Below, piece after piece: positions 34,801-42,650 of a stretch of 64,000 bases of DNA (positions within the stretch are counted from its first letter, which is position 1; each line of letters begins with the position of its first letter). Made by a program: the position numbers and the translations under genes. Origin of the DNA: JBMNEH01 sp050948665 (lineage in GTDB: Bacteria > Bacillota > Clostridia > Christensenellales > UMGS416). The stretch lies in contig JBMNEH010000001.1 of the NCBI GenBank assembly GCA_050948665.1, forward strand, positions 496,001 to 560,000. Direction: 5' to 3'. The notes beneath the pieces were generated by a model. The model did not search any database. It was given only the letters and a program-made list of their open reading frames with translations, and was not told the origin of the DNA.

Positions 34801-35461
34801 GGGGCAGACCCGGATCGATTCCCTCCGCCGCCGTATCCGCGGACTGGGAACGGTCAATGTCCGCGCGGTAGAGGATTACGAGGCGGTGAAAGAGCAGGTG
34901 GAGGAGTATCGCCGGCAGATGGAGGACCTGGAGAAGGCGGACCAGGAACTGACCGGCATACTGGAAGATCTGAACGATGCCATGACAAAGCAGTTTGCAG
35001 AGAATTTCCGGTTGATCAGTCAGTACTTCTCCGCCTCCTTTGCCCGCCTTTTCCATGGCGGAAGAGCCCGGCTGTACCTTTCGGAACCCGAAAATCCGTT
35101 GGAGTCCGGTATTGAGATCGAGGCGCAGCCGCCGGGGAAAAAGCTCCAGCTGCTGACCCTGCTTTCCGGCGGGGAGAGGGCATTGACCGCCATCGCGCTG
35201 CTTTTTGCCATGCTGGAGTTGCGGCCGACATCCTTCTGCCTGTTGGATGAGATAGAATCCGCGCTGGATGAGGCTAATATTCGGAACTTCGCGGAGTATC
35301 TCCGCGAATACGCGACCCGTACCCAATTTGTGGTGGTGACCCACCGTAAGGGCACCATGGAAGCGGCGGATACGCTATATGGCGTGACCATGGAGGAGAA
35401 GGGGATATCCACCCTGCTCAGCGTGCGCATGAGTGACCTGATAGATGAGGAGGTTTCCTGA
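31886..35461 (+). CDS. smc: chromosome segregation protein SMC
   Basis: 1191 residues, full length. Walker A GPNGSGKSN lies at 31-39; two long coiled coils flank a hinge of roughly 150 residues starting near residue 510; the C-terminal head has LSGGERALTAIALLFAM and Walker B CLLDEIESALDEAN. SMC loops and compacts DNA with ScpA/ScpB. The likely start is a TTG at 31886, overlapping the rnc TGA; the next in-frame ATG would remove the Walker A region, so the TTG is well supported. The stop TGA overlaps the ftsY ATG. Confidence 0.96.
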   Translation: MTLKQLEIYGFKSFADRTVITFDQGITGIIGPNGSGKSNIGDAVRWVMGEQSARSLRGKSMEDVIFGGTDKRKPMAYCEVTLVFDNEAGEYPDMGAEVAVTRRVYRSGESEYMLNRKLCRLRSIVELFRDSGMGRDGYSVIGQGRVDEILSNRPEDRRNVFHEACGIMRFRTRRDESRKRLDTARQNMTRLKDISSVLEGQLEPLAKQSEDARKYLALSQELKELEVSRFVSQYGRLTAEKAQAAQQAEQIAHVLEQRADQAEALEVGLETLRGQVARAEEGLAALREEQLEHTRYIEEAVAEERLARQEETHIAQDIQRLEAEAGEDAIKADALEKEAAELERDAENGSGASGERAERIAGLEERLRTLDAKITETEARVEAAKEETIARLTRLSDLKGERARLTALGESIARQLEAMSGQLAEMEQAREAEAGDITREEETYALITGQRQQIREETDALQKKFEEINTRLNGLTAGLQRRREQTQAARTRLKMLEDMKRDYEGYSNTVRVLLTEAQRDAGLAAHIDHVVAEVLEVPKRYTDALEAALGPALQNVITPAEEDAKALIDYLRTRQLGRATFLPLTAVSGRPLATEYRRVLSMKGCCGVAAELVRYDRRYEGIIQSLLGRTLIAEDMDAAIALARETRHSLRIVTLLGDLIQPGGAMTGGSLRSRNTSILARDGEIEELRALLKRTEDEAVSAGNEEKTLREGLAETALRRAEKDEEAQLLLVAFTRQEGLVKQLRQNALQREKLLEQVRSQKLHLEETAEDVKEKLTAACSDEEQAANAPGEDPAIALQWELGALREDRDEVLNTLSDQKALQAAGEKELSMLTGQAYRLREQAEALRETSGEKREQAAAYRKNASARLRNIQEAVDRQQRFRKVLQKSRETATEDGRGLEMLRQRLTDAEKHRADFQVETVKVEARAQQQDQRMARASDDLEELQTSIWERYELTYAQAQQMADHAYDTVEGQTRIDSLRRRIRGLGTVNVRAVEDYEAVKEQVEEYRRQMEDLEKADQELTGILEDLNDAMTKQFAENFRLISQYFSASFARLFHGGRARLYLSEPENPLESGIEIEAQPPGKKLQLLTLLSGGERALTAIALLFAMLELRPTSFCLLDEIESALDEANIRNFAEYLREYATRTQFVVVTHRKGTMEAADTLYGVTMEEKGISTLLSVRMSDLIDEEVS

Positions 35462-36375
35462 TGGCAGAAAAATCCGGACTATTCTCCCGCATACGGGATG
35501 GACTGACCCGTACGAGGGACGCTCTGTCCCAGAAGATCAATAACCTGATCTCCTATTACCGTGAGATGGATGATGAATTCTTTGAGGAGCTGACCGATGC
35601 CCTGATCGCCTCCGATATGGGGCTGGCGACTGCCGCCGGCTTGACGGAGCAGGTGAGAGCGCGGGTCAGGGCGGAAAAAATCGGCGACCCTGCCCGGGTG
35701 CGGGAACTGCTACGGGATGCCATTGCCGCGATGACCGGCGGAAGTCCCCCCGAGGTGACATTCCCGGCCGTGATCACCATGGTAGGAGTCAACGGCACCG
35801 GAAAAACCACTGCCGCAGGAAAGTTGGCCTATTATTATAAGTCCCGGGGGCATTCCGTGCTGATGGCGGCCGCCGACACCTTCCGCGCCGCCGCCGCGGA
35901 GCAGCTGGAAGTATGGGCCCGGCGCGCCGGGGTGCCGATGATCCGGCATCAGGAGGGATCGGATCCCGCCGCCGTTGTCTTTGACGCCCTTTCCTCCGCC
36001 AACGCTCGGGGCACTGAGTTGGTAATCTCCGACACCGCCGGCCGTCTTCATAATAAGAAGAATCTGATGCAGGAGCTGGAAAAAATTGACCGTGTCACCC
36101 GGCGGGAGGCGCCTGACCGCAGCCATGAGGTATTTCTTGTGATCGATGCCACAATTGGACAGAATGCCATGGAACAGGCAAGGGTATTCAGCCAGGTTAT
36201 TGCCGTGACCGGGCTGGTTCTCACAAAGCTGGATTCCACGGCGAAGGGCGGCGTGGCGGTGGCAATCTCCGCCCAGTTGGGTGTGCCCATCCGTTTTATC
36301 GGCATCGGGGAGGGAATAGAGGATCTGCTGCCCTTTGATCCCGCTGCCTACGCCTCGGCGATCGCGGGGATTTAA
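35461..36375 (+). CDS. ftsY: signal recognition particle receptor FtsY
   Basis: 304 residues with the NG domains only; the acidic A domain of enteric FtsY is missing, as is common in Gram-positives. The helical N domain is followed by G1 GVNGTGKTT (109-117), DTFRAAAAEQLEVWA, DTAGRLHNKKNLMQEL, TKLDSTAKGG and a closing GIGEGIEDLLPFDP. It receives SRP-ribosome complexes at the membrane. GGAGG precedes the ATG, which overlaps the smc stop. The ylxM-ffh pair that often follows is not here. Confidence 0.97.
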   Translation: MAEKSGLFSRIRDGLTRTRDALSQKINNLISYYREMDDEFFEELTDALIASDMGLATAAGLTEQVRARVRAEKIGDPARVRELLRDAIAAMTGGSPPEVTFPAVITMVGVNGTGKTTAAGKLAYYYKSRGHSVLMAAADTFRAAAAEQLEVWARRAGVPMIRHQEGSDPAAVVFDALSSANARGTELVISDTAGRLHNKKNLMQELEKIDRVTRREAPDRSHEVFLVIDATIGQNAMEQARVFSQVIAVTGLVLTKLDSTAKGGVAVAISAQLGVPIRFIGIGEGIEDLLPFDPAAYASAIAGI

Positions 36376-36381
36376 AAGAAA

Positions 36382-36417
36382 ACCGGGACGGAGATCCTCC
36401 GCCCCGGGTCTTTTTTT
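36382..36417 (+). terminator. intrinsic terminator of plsX-rnc-smc-ftsY
   Basis: Nearly perfect stem ACCGGGxCGGAG/CTCCGxCCCGGGT (36382-36409) with T7 following. The convergent gene stops at 36416, within the T run. Confidence 0.85.
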
Positions 36418-37177
36418 ATTTTTCCAGTTTGTACACGATGCCGGTGCCGGCCGGGCTTTGCAACCGTCGCCAGGCGGAATCGATCCGCCCAAACCCGCCC
36501 CAGGTGGGGGAGGTCACTTCCCTGCTGCCCTCCTCGCCCGCGAGTATCCGCCGGTCAAAATCGATAAACAGGTCGATATATTCCGGAAGTATGGGAGAAC
36601 CGTTGTGGGCGGGAAGGATGAAGGAGATCTCATCCTTCCGGGCGAACAGTTTCTCCATGTTGGCCAGATGACGGCGGATCGCCTCGTTTCCGCCCATGCA
36701 CAACACCTGCCCGGATTCCAGTTCGTCACCGGTGAAGAGCAGGCCGTTTGCGGCGTCCAGGTAGGCCAGACTGCCGGGACTGTGCGCGCCGATGGCCAGC
36801 ACCTCCAGCTCCCTGCCGCCCAGGTCCACCCTGTCTCCCTCCCGGAGGGTGTGGATGGTGTAGTCCAGGGGATATTCCAAGGCGTCGCCGAAGGCGCGCT
36901 TGGCCTCTCCCGCGGCGTATTCCGACATCCAGGCGTCGGAGAACCAGCCGTTGCCGCCGGTGTGGTCAAAGTGCCCGTGGGTATTCAATACCATTACGGG
37001 GAAATCCGTCAGTCCCGCGACAAACTCCGCCAGGTTGTTCCGGCTCATGCCGGTGTCGATGAGAGCGGCTTTTTTATTACCAGTCAACAGATAAAAGTCA
37101 CAGCCGACACCGGTGATGAGCCAGGTGTTCTTCGCCACCTTGCGCGCGGTAAAGGGACGATCTTTTTGAGCAGCCAT
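36416..37177 (-). CDS. metallo-beta-lactamase fold hydrolase
   Basis: 253 residues from the ATG at 37177, preceded by GGAGGTG. The zinc motif is THGHFDHTGG, followed by further ligands in GAHSPGS, FTGDEL and LPAHNG. No signal peptide, so cytoplasmic. The family spans thioesterases, lactonases and glyoxalase-II-like enzymes; I cannot choose between them. Monocistronic, with its own promoter. Confidence 0.85.
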   Translation of the reverse strand: MAAQKDRPFTARKVAKNTWLITGVGCDFYLLTGNKKAALIDTGMSRNNLAEFVAGLTDFPVMVLNTHGHFDHTGGNGWFSDAWMSEYAAGEAKRAFGDALEYPLDYTIHTLREGDRVDLGGRELEVLAIGAHSPGSLAYLDAANGLLFTGDELESGQVLCMGGNEAIRRHLANMEKLFARKDEISFILPAHNGSPILPEYIDLFIDFDRRILAGEEGSREVTSPTWGGFGRIDSAWRRLQSPAGTGIVYKLEK

Positions 37178-37208
37178 TTTACACCTCCGCCAAACTTTTT
37201 CTATCATT

Positions 37209-37237
37209 ATTATAACAGAGGAGAGAGGATTTTCCAA
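37209..37237 (-). promoter_or_regulatory. promoter of the 36416-37177 metallo-beta-lactamase gene
   Basis: Minus strand -35 TTGGAA (37232-37237), 17-base spacer, -10 TATAAT (37209-37214). Confidence 0.75.
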
Positions 37238-37281
37238 CAGGCGGTTGCCACATAAAAAAAGGTATCATTTTGAAAAAACAG

Positions 37282-37308
37282 AAAAAAGCCCCTGCCGCCG
37301 GCAGGGGC
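37282..37308 (-). terminator. terminator of the zinc-ribbon/GYF-like gene
   Basis: 9-bp stem GCCCCTGCC/GGCAGGGGC (37288-37296, 37300-37308) with T6 on the minus strand (37282-37287). Confidence 0.85.
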
Positions 37309-37327
37309 GCGGAAGATGCCGGTTGGG

Positions 37328-37924
37328 TTAATACATAAACTTCAGATCATCCAGAGAGGCGCCGATGGCCAGTGAGATGATCACCAGCGTCAAGCCGATC
37401 GCGAAGATGACGGCCATAAGGATCAGCATAAGTTTAGCAAGATTGCGGATGGATTTCCGCACCTTACGGTTGGCGGCCCATACGATACACATGATGAAGT
37501 TCAGCGTGGGCACGGACAGCAGCAGTAGTATGCCGAACCAGGTCCCCATGGATACCGGCTCCTCCAGATTCCCGGAGGCGGGGGCGGCCGCCGCGGGGGC
37601 CGGCCGGGGAGCCGCCTGCTGTGCGGCGGCGCGCGGCTGTTCCGGGGTGACGGGCATCACGGCTGCCTGCGCGGCTTCCCCAAAGAGGTAGCCCAGGGGG
37701 GTGTCTTTGGCATCCGACCATTGGGTCGCGCCCCGGATACAGATCTTTGAATGGGGGAGGACGCTGCCCTCCCGGATGCGCCGGACCAGCTCGCTTTCAG
37801 GCAGCTCCACCGCGGCGCCGTTTTCCACAAGGTACCAGTGATTCTCTGTTTCCACGGTGCTGCCGCAATAGGGACAGACCGCCGCGCCGTCCGGCAGAGA
37901 TTTACCGCATTTCGTACAGATCAT
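37328..37924 (-). CDS. zinc-ribbon membrane protein with a GYF-like domain
   Basis: 198 residues from the ATG at 37924, which has GGGAGG upstream. An N-terminal zinc ribbon (CTKC and CPYC) is followed by a GYF_2-like segment (WYLVENGAAVELPESELVRR to ATQWSDAKD, about 29-75), a Pro/Ala-rich linker and two membrane helices (TWFGILLLLSVPTLNFIMCI and LMLILMAVIFAIGLTLVIIS). Such proteins are common in Clostridia; the function is unknown. The GYF-like part suggests binding of proline-rich peptides. Confidence 0.75.
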   Translation of the reverse strand: MICTKCGKSLPDGAAVCPYCGSTVETENHWYLVENGAAVELPESELVRRIREGSVLPHSKICIRGATQWSDAKDTPLGYLFGEAAQAAVMPVTPEQPRAAAQQAAPRPAPAAAAPASGNLEEPVSMGTWFGILLLLSVPTLNFIMCIVWAANRKVRKSIRNLAKLMLILMAVIFAIGLTLVIISLAIGASLDDLKFMY

Positions 37925-38016
37925 ATTTATCCTCCCGAATTTCATTTCTGTTATTATTCCACAGTGATCGGCCATCCGCAAGAGGAAACAGGAAATTAAT
38001 AGGTTCCCGATCTCCC

Positions 38017-38039
38017 AAAAGCCCGGAATTTTACGGGCT
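38017..38039 (-). terminator. possible terminator of the alpha-oxoamine synthase gene
   Basis: 6-bp stem AGCCCG/CGGGCT (38020-38025, 38034-38039) with a short T4 on the minus strand, six bases after the stop. Confidence 0.45.
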
Positions 38040-38044
38040 GAGGG

Positions 38045-39232
38045 TTATTGATTTTCGAATTCCCTGAATACGCGGATGATGATTTCCGCTGCCTCGTCGA
38101 TCTGGGCGGGCGTATGGGTGGCGGTGTAGCTGGTGCGCAGCATACACATGTTTTCCGGCACGGCGGGGGGGAGCACCGGGTTGACATATACCCCCTCATC
38201 CAGCAGCCGCCGGCAGATGGCCAGTGTGCGTACCATATCATAGGTATAGATGGGAACCACCGCCGTCACACCTTCCACGGTGGGGATGCCGGCGTCCTTC
38301 AGCTTTTGCCGCATGGAATCGGCCACCGCCAGTAGTTTCTTGGGACGGTCCGGCTCCGCTTTCAGTATGCGGAGCGCCTCCAGCGCCGCCCCGGCGTTGG
38401 CCGGAGGAATGGAGGCGGAGAAAATGAAGGGGCGGGACTTGTGCCGTACGTAATGGGCGCATTCCTCCGATGCCGCCATGCAGCCGCCCAGAGAAGCCAG
38501 GGACTTGGAGAAGGTAGTCATGATAATATCGGTTTCATCTTCCAGTCCGAAGTAGCTGGCGGTGCCTCTGCCGCCCTCTCCGATCATGCCGACGCCGTGG
38601 GCGTCATCCACCATGACCCGGGCGCCATACTTCTGGGCAAGGGCGATGATCTCCGGCAGATCGGCAATGTCTCCGGACATGGAGAACACACCGTCAGTAA
38701 TGATCAGGCAGCCGCACTCCTCCGGCACCCGCTTCAGCCTTGCTTCCAGGTCTGCCATATCGTTATGGCCGTATTTCAGCACTTTTTTTGCGAAGCTGAG
38801 CCGCCCGGCGTCCAACAGACTGGCGTGATTCTCGCTGTCATGGAGGATGTAGTCATGGGGCCCCACAAGGCAGGAGACGATACCCAGGTTGGTCTGGAAG
38901 CCGGTGGAGAAGGTTACGCAGTCTTCCTTCCGGAAGAACTCCGCCAGCTCGGCCTCCAGTTCTTTGTGCAGCGTCAGTGTGCCGTTCAGGAACCGGGAGC
39001 CGGAACAGCCGGTACCGAACCTGTCCAGTGCCGCGTGGGCGGCAGCGATGGTCCGGGGGTCGGTGGTCAGCCCCAGGTAGTTGTTGGAGCCCAGCATGAT
39101 GGTGCGGCGGCCCTCCATGATGACCTCGGTATCCTGGGCGGTCTCCAGCGGGTGGAAGTAGGGATAGAGTCCCCTTTCCTCCATTTCACGGGCAAGTGTG
39201 AACTGAGAATGAGGCGCAAATAAATCTTTCAT
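38045..39232 (-). CDS. alpha-oxoamine synthase (KBL/BioF family)
   Basis: 395 residues, PLP-dependent fold type I: LGSNNYLGLTTDPR, GTGCSGSRFLNGT, DSENHASLLDAGRLS, MVDDAHGVGMIG and TTFSKSLASLGG with the Schiff-base Lys. The family includes glycine C-acetyltransferase (2-amino-3-ketobutyrate CoA ligase), 8-amino-7-oxononanoate synthase and serine palmitoyltransferase; with no biotin or threonine genes adjacent, I cannot decide. The ATG at 39232 is chosen because the promoter -10 at 39281-39286 overlaps the upstream GTG; GGGAGG is 14 bases away, rather far. Confidence 0.85.
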   Translation of the reverse strand: MKDLFAPHSQFTLAREMEERGLYPYFHPLETAQDTEVIMEGRRTIMLGSNNYLGLTTDPRTIAAAHAALDRFGTGCSGSRFLNGTLTLHKELEAELAEFFRKEDCVTFSTGFQTNLGIVSCLVGPHDYILHDSENHASLLDAGRLSFAKKVLKYGHNDMADLEARLKRVPEECGCLIITDGVFSMSGDIADLPEIIALAQKYGARVMVDDAHGVGMIGEGGRGTASYFGLEDETDIIMTTFSKSLASLGGCMAASEECAHYVRHKSRPFIFSASIPPANAGAALEALRILKAEPDRPKKLLAVADSMRQKLKDAGIPTVEGVTAVVPIYTYDMVRTLAICRRLLDEGVYVNPVLPPAVPENMCMLRTSYTATHTPAQIDEAAEIIIRVFREFENQ

Positions 39233-39280
39233 GATTCCGAATAAAACCTCCCATTCTTGATCCGTTTTCAGTTTCGCTTC

Positions 39281-39309
39281 ATTATACACGCTCGGCTGGA
39301 TTTCGGCAA
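39281..39309 (-). promoter_or_regulatory. promoter of the alpha-oxoamine synthase gene
   Basis: Minus strand -35 TTGCCG (39304-39309), 17-base spacer, -10 TATAAT (39281-39286). Confidence 0.75.
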
Positions 39310-39363
39310 GTCCCGACAGCCGCCGCCCGCCGGGACCGGTGATGCGAATGCCGCCAGCCTCTG

Positions 39364-39393
39364 TTGCGTAAACACAAAAATATATGATATACT
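39364..39393 (+). promoter_or_regulatory. promoter of the DegV-family gene
   Basis: TTGCGT (39364-39369), 18-base spacer, TATACT (39388-39393). Confidence 0.7.
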
Positions 39394-39430
39394 TCAGGTG
39401 GAATTATGATTTTTATCTTGGGAGGCATTT

Positions 39431-40297
39431 ATGAGTAGGATTCGTTTAACGGCTGACAGCACGGTGGATTTATCCGACACGCTGGTTGAGGAATGCGGCG
39501 TAGAGATCATCCCCCTGCATATTACCATGGGAGAGAAAACCTATGCGGACGGCATCGATTTAACGCCGCAGATGGTGACGGACTATTTTAAGGAGAATGG
39601 GACGCTGGCCAAAAGCGCCGCCGTATCGGTGGGGGAATATCAGGAGATTTTTGAGAAGTATGCTGCGCGGGGGGAGGAGGTCATCCATATCAACATCAGC
39701 GCGGAAATGAGCGCCTGCCACCAGAACGCTCTGCTGGCCGCAAAAGAGGTCCCCGGTATTTATCCGGTGGACTCCAGGAACCTGTCGACAGGCTCCGGAT
39801 ATCTTGTTATGCTGGCCAAAAAGCTGATCGACGAGGGAGGCCGTACCGCGGCGGAAATCGCGGAGGAACTTCGCCGCGCCACTCCCCTTGTGGAGGCCAG
39901 CTTTGTGCTGGATACCCTGACCTATTTGTATAAGGGCGGCCGCTGCTCCGCCGTGGCGGCGCTGGGCGCGAATATGCTGAAGATCCATCCCTGCATTCGG
40001 GTGAAGGACGGCACGATGGGCCTGGGAAAGAAGTATCGCGGCAATATGGGCCGTGTGGTTGCCCAGTATGTGGCAGACAGCCTGGAGGGACGGGACGATT
40101 TGGATCCCAGCCTGATTTTTATCACCCATACGGCGTATTGCGATCCTGAGATGATACAGGCTGCCTGTGACAGCGTCGCCAAGGTGGGGGTGTTTGAACG
40201 GGTGGAGAAGACCGTTGCCGGCTGCACGATCACCGCCCATTGCGGACCGAACACCCTCGGCGTACTCTTTGCCCACAAGCCGGAAACGAAGGCGTAG
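39431..40297 (+). CDS. DegV-family fatty-acid-binding protein
   Basis: 288 residues. The family start is clear: RLTADSTVDLSDTLVEECGVEIIPLHITMGEKTYADGIDL, shortened in part here, followed by the TSAAVSVGEYQE-like ligand loop (KSAAVSVGEYQEIF), INISAEMSACHQNA, VDSRNLSTGSGYLV and the GGRCSA motif. DegV/FakB proteins bind one fatty acid and present it to the kinase FakA for membrane lipid synthesis. GGGAGG precedes the ATG. No fakA gene is in the window. Monocistronic, with a clear terminator. Confidence 0.92.
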   Translation: MSRIRLTADSTVDLSDTLVEECGVEIIPLHITMGEKTYADGIDLTPQMVTDYFKENGTLAKSAAVSVGEYQEIFEKYAARGEEVIHINISAEMSACHQNALLAAKEVPGIYPVDSRNLSTGSGYLVMLAKKLIDEGGRTAAEIAEELRRATPLVEASFVLDTLTYLYKGGRCSAVAALGANMLKIHPCIRVKDGTMGLGKKYRGNMGRVVAQYVADSLEGRDDLDPSLIFITHTAYCDPEMIQAACDSVAKVGVFERVEKTVAGCTITAHCGPNTLGVLFAHKPETKA

Positions 40298-40302
40298 TTT
40301 TT

Positions 40303-40326
40303 CGCCGGGATATACCGGCGTTTTTT
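40303..40326 (+). terminator. terminator of the DegV-family gene
   Basis: 6-bp stem CGCCGG/CCGGCG (40303-40308, 40315-40320) immediately followed by T6. Confidence 0.8.
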
Positions 40327-40381
40327 GCGTACTATTTTACGGCGGGAAGAGGGATGGAGATCATATTCGGAGGGTATCGGC

Positions 40382-41446
40382 ATGGCAATGACTTCATATG
40401 AACGGTTTCTGCGGATGTATCAGCACCGGGAGGCGGACCGGATTCCCATGGTGGACAGCCCCTGGGAGGGGACGCTGCGCCGGTGGCGCCGGGATGGCAT
40501 GCCGGAAGACGCGGACTGGCGGGATTTTTTCGGTATGGACAAATGGGAGCTGATATCCACCGACAACTCTCCCCGGTATGAGGAGAAGGTCCTGGAGGAC
40601 GCCCCCGGCTATACGATCAAAACCTCTTCCTGGGGTGTTACGATGAAGCACTTTAAGGAGGAGGACTCCACGCCGGCGTTTTTGGATTATAAGGTCCATG
40701 ACCCGGCATCCTGGGAGGATGCCAAGGCGCGCATGCTCAAGGGGGAGGGCAGGATCGACTGGAAACACCTCGAAAAGCATTATCCCCTCTGGCGGGCGGA
40801 GGGACGCTGGGTGTCGGCGCTGTTCTGGTTCGGGTTTGATGTCGCCCATTCCTGGATGGCGGGCACCGAGAATATACTGATCGCGATGGCTGAGGAGCCG
40901 GAATGGGTGGAGGACGTGTTTGAAACCTTCCTACAGACAACCATGCACCTCTTTCAGCAGATATGGGATGCCGGTTACCGCTTTGATGAAATCTTCTGGT
41001 ACGATGATATGGGGTATAAGAACACCACCTTCTTCTCCAACCGAATGTACCGGCAGCTGCTGAAGCCCTATCACCGGCGGGCGGTGGAATGGGCTCACGA
41101 GAAGGGCATTTACGCCCATCTCCATTCCTGCGGGGATGTGATGACCCGGGTGCCGGACCTGGTGGATATCGGGGTGGATTGCCTGAATCCGCTGGAGATC
41201 AAGGCCGGTATGGACCCCCTGGCGCTGAAGGCGGAATACGGGGACAGGCTGACGCTCCACGGCGGGATCAACGCCGTGCTTTGGGAGGACAGGGAAAAGG
41301 TCACTTCCGAGATCGCCCGGCTGGTTCCGCAGCTGAAGGAGAGGGGAGGGTATATCTTTTCTTCCGACCATTCCATACCCAACTCCGTCAGCCTGGAGAA
41401 TTTCCGGGAGATCATTAGGGCCGTGAAGCGGTACGGCACGTATTAG
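40382..41446 (+). CDS. uroporphyrinogen decarboxylase (URO-D) family protein, copy 1
   Basis: 354 residues from the ATG at 40382, seven bases after GGAGGG. The URO-D barrel is recognisable (YERFLRMYQHREADRIPMVD, YRFDEIFWYDDMGYK, HLHSCGDVMTRVPDLVDIGVDCLNPLE, LHGGINAVLW, FSSDHSIPN). It keeps the HxC pair of zinc methyltransferases but has SDH where a late Cys is usual. A methyltransferase acting with a corrinoid protein is more likely than heme synthesis, since no heme or corrinoid gene is adjacent. It is followed after 8 bases by a second family member. Confidence 0.82.
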   Translation: MAMTSYERFLRMYQHREADRIPMVDSPWEGTLRRWRRDGMPEDADWRDFFGMDKWELISTDNSPRYEEKVLEDAPGYTIKTSSWGVTMKHFKEEDSTPAFLDYKVHDPASWEDAKARMLKGEGRIDWKHLEKHYPLWRAEGRWVSALFWFGFDVAHSWMAGTENILIAMAEEPEWVEDVFETFLQTTMHLFQQIWDAGYRFDEIFWYDDMGYKNTTFFSNRMYRQLLKPYHRRAVEWAHEKGIYAHLHSCGDVMTRVPDLVDIGVDCLNPLEIKAGMDPLALKAEYGDRLTLHGGINAVLWEDREKVTSEIARLVPQLKERGGYIFSSDHSIPNSVSLENFREIIRAVKRYGTY

Positions 41447-41454
41447 GAGGGCGA

Positions 41455-42561
41455 ATGGAACCTTTTTTGGAGAAGACCCATGACTTCTATGCCATGAAGC
41501 CCGGCGCCGGTATTTTGCAGCATGAGTTCGGTTTTTACAGCCTGGAAGCCTGGGAGGAGGCGGGTTTTCTGCGGCCCGGGGACAAGCCGGAGGAGGTGTT
41601 CGGGCTGGAGCCATCCGGTGTGTATGCCCTGGGGGGGCTGGGCTGGTGTGAGGCCGCCCTTTCCCCCGCCTTTGAGGAGAAGGTGCTGGAGGACCGGGGC
41701 GCCTACGAGCTGGTACAGGATTTTGCCGGCCGGAAGCTGCTGTGCTTCAAGGGGCGGCGTTCGGGTTTTATGCCGGAGTATGTGGGACACCCTGTGACGG
41801 ATATGGCCTCCTGGGAGGAGAACGTGCTTTGGCGGATGGACCCTGCCGACCCAGCCCGAGCGGAAGATGGAAAAAAGGCCGGGCTGGAGGCGATAGAAAA
41901 ACAAGCCGCCGGCTACCATGTGACCCAGCAGCTGGTGGGCGGGTATATGTATCTTCGCTCTCTTATCGGCCCCGAGGAGCTGTTGTACGCCTTTTATGAC
42001 CAGCCGGAGCTGATCCATGCCTGCATGGAGGGCTGGCTGACACTCGCCGACAGCGTGATCGCCCGCCACCAGTCCTATGTGACGCTGGACGAGGTGTTTT
42101 TGGCGGAGGATATTTCCTATAACCATGGTCCCCTCATTTCCCCGGATATGATGCGGGAGTTTCTGCTCCCTTATTACAGCCGGCTGCTGGACAATATCAG
42201 AAAGCGGCAGAAGGACGACCGCAGGCTCCACCTGCAGATCGACACCGACGGGCATTGCCTGCCCACCATCCCCCTGTACCGCGAGATCGGGATGACGTAT
42301 ATGTCCCCCTTTGAGGTGGCCGCCGGCTGCGATGTGGTGCGGGTAGCCGAGGAATATCCGGATCTGCTGATCCGGGGCGGGATCGACAAGCGCATACTGG
42401 CCTCCGGGAGGGACGCTATCCTCGCGGAGGTGCGGCGTATCCTCCCGGTGATGAAAGCCCGAGGCGGCTATATCCCCGAGTGCGACCACGGCGTGCCGGC
42501 GGAGGTGCCCTTTGAGGACTATGTGTATTACCGTCAGCTGATCCGGGAGTACAGCGAGTAG
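41455..42561 (+). CDS. uroporphyrinogen decarboxylase (URO-D) family protein, copy 2
   Basis: 368 residues, more divergent than the upstream copy. The URO-D pattern is seen in VLWRMDPADPARAEDGKKAG, EVFLAEDISYNHGPLISPDM, HLQIDTDGHCLPTIPLYREIG, RGGIDKRILASG and GGYIPECDHGVPAEVPFEDY. AGGAGGG precedes the ATG. The pair is co-transcribed, so the products may form a heterodimer or handle successive methyl transfers. The substrate is unknown; the DGHC and ECDH motifs are candidate metal sites. Confidence 0.8.
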   Translation: MEPFLEKTHDFYAMKPGAGILQHEFGFYSLEAWEEAGFLRPGDKPEEVFGLEPSGVYALGGLGWCEAALSPAFEEKVLEDRGAYELVQDFAGRKLLCFKGRRSGFMPEYVGHPVTDMASWEENVLWRMDPADPARAEDGKKAGLEAIEKQAAGYHVTQQLVGGYMYLRSLIGPEELLYAFYDQPELIHACMEGWLTLADSVIARHQSYVTLDEVFLAEDISYNHGPLISPDMMREFLLPYYSRLLDNIRKRQKDDRRLHLQIDTDGHCLPTIPLYREIGMTYMSPFEVAAGCDVVRVAEEYPDLLIRGGIDKRILASGRDAILAEVRRILPVMKARGGYIPECDHGVPAEVPFEDYVYYRQLIREYSE

Positions 42562-42583
42562 GAATACCTGAAATACGAGAAAC

Positions 42584-42622
42584 CCGGCCGGAAAGGGATT
42601 TTCCTTTTCCGGCCGGTTTATT
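42584..42622 (+). terminator. terminator of the URO-D family pair
   Basis: 11-bp stem CCGGCCGGAAA/TTTCCGGCCGG (42584-42594, 42606-42616) followed by TTTATTTT. Confidence 0.8.
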
Positions 42623-42650
42623 TTACCGTGCGGGTTACGTTCGGGAACGA

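Noticed and set aside
32741..35344. 867-codon frame antisense to smc
   Set aside because: Leu/Gln/Pro/Arg-rich shadow of the SMC coiled coil; no start signals.
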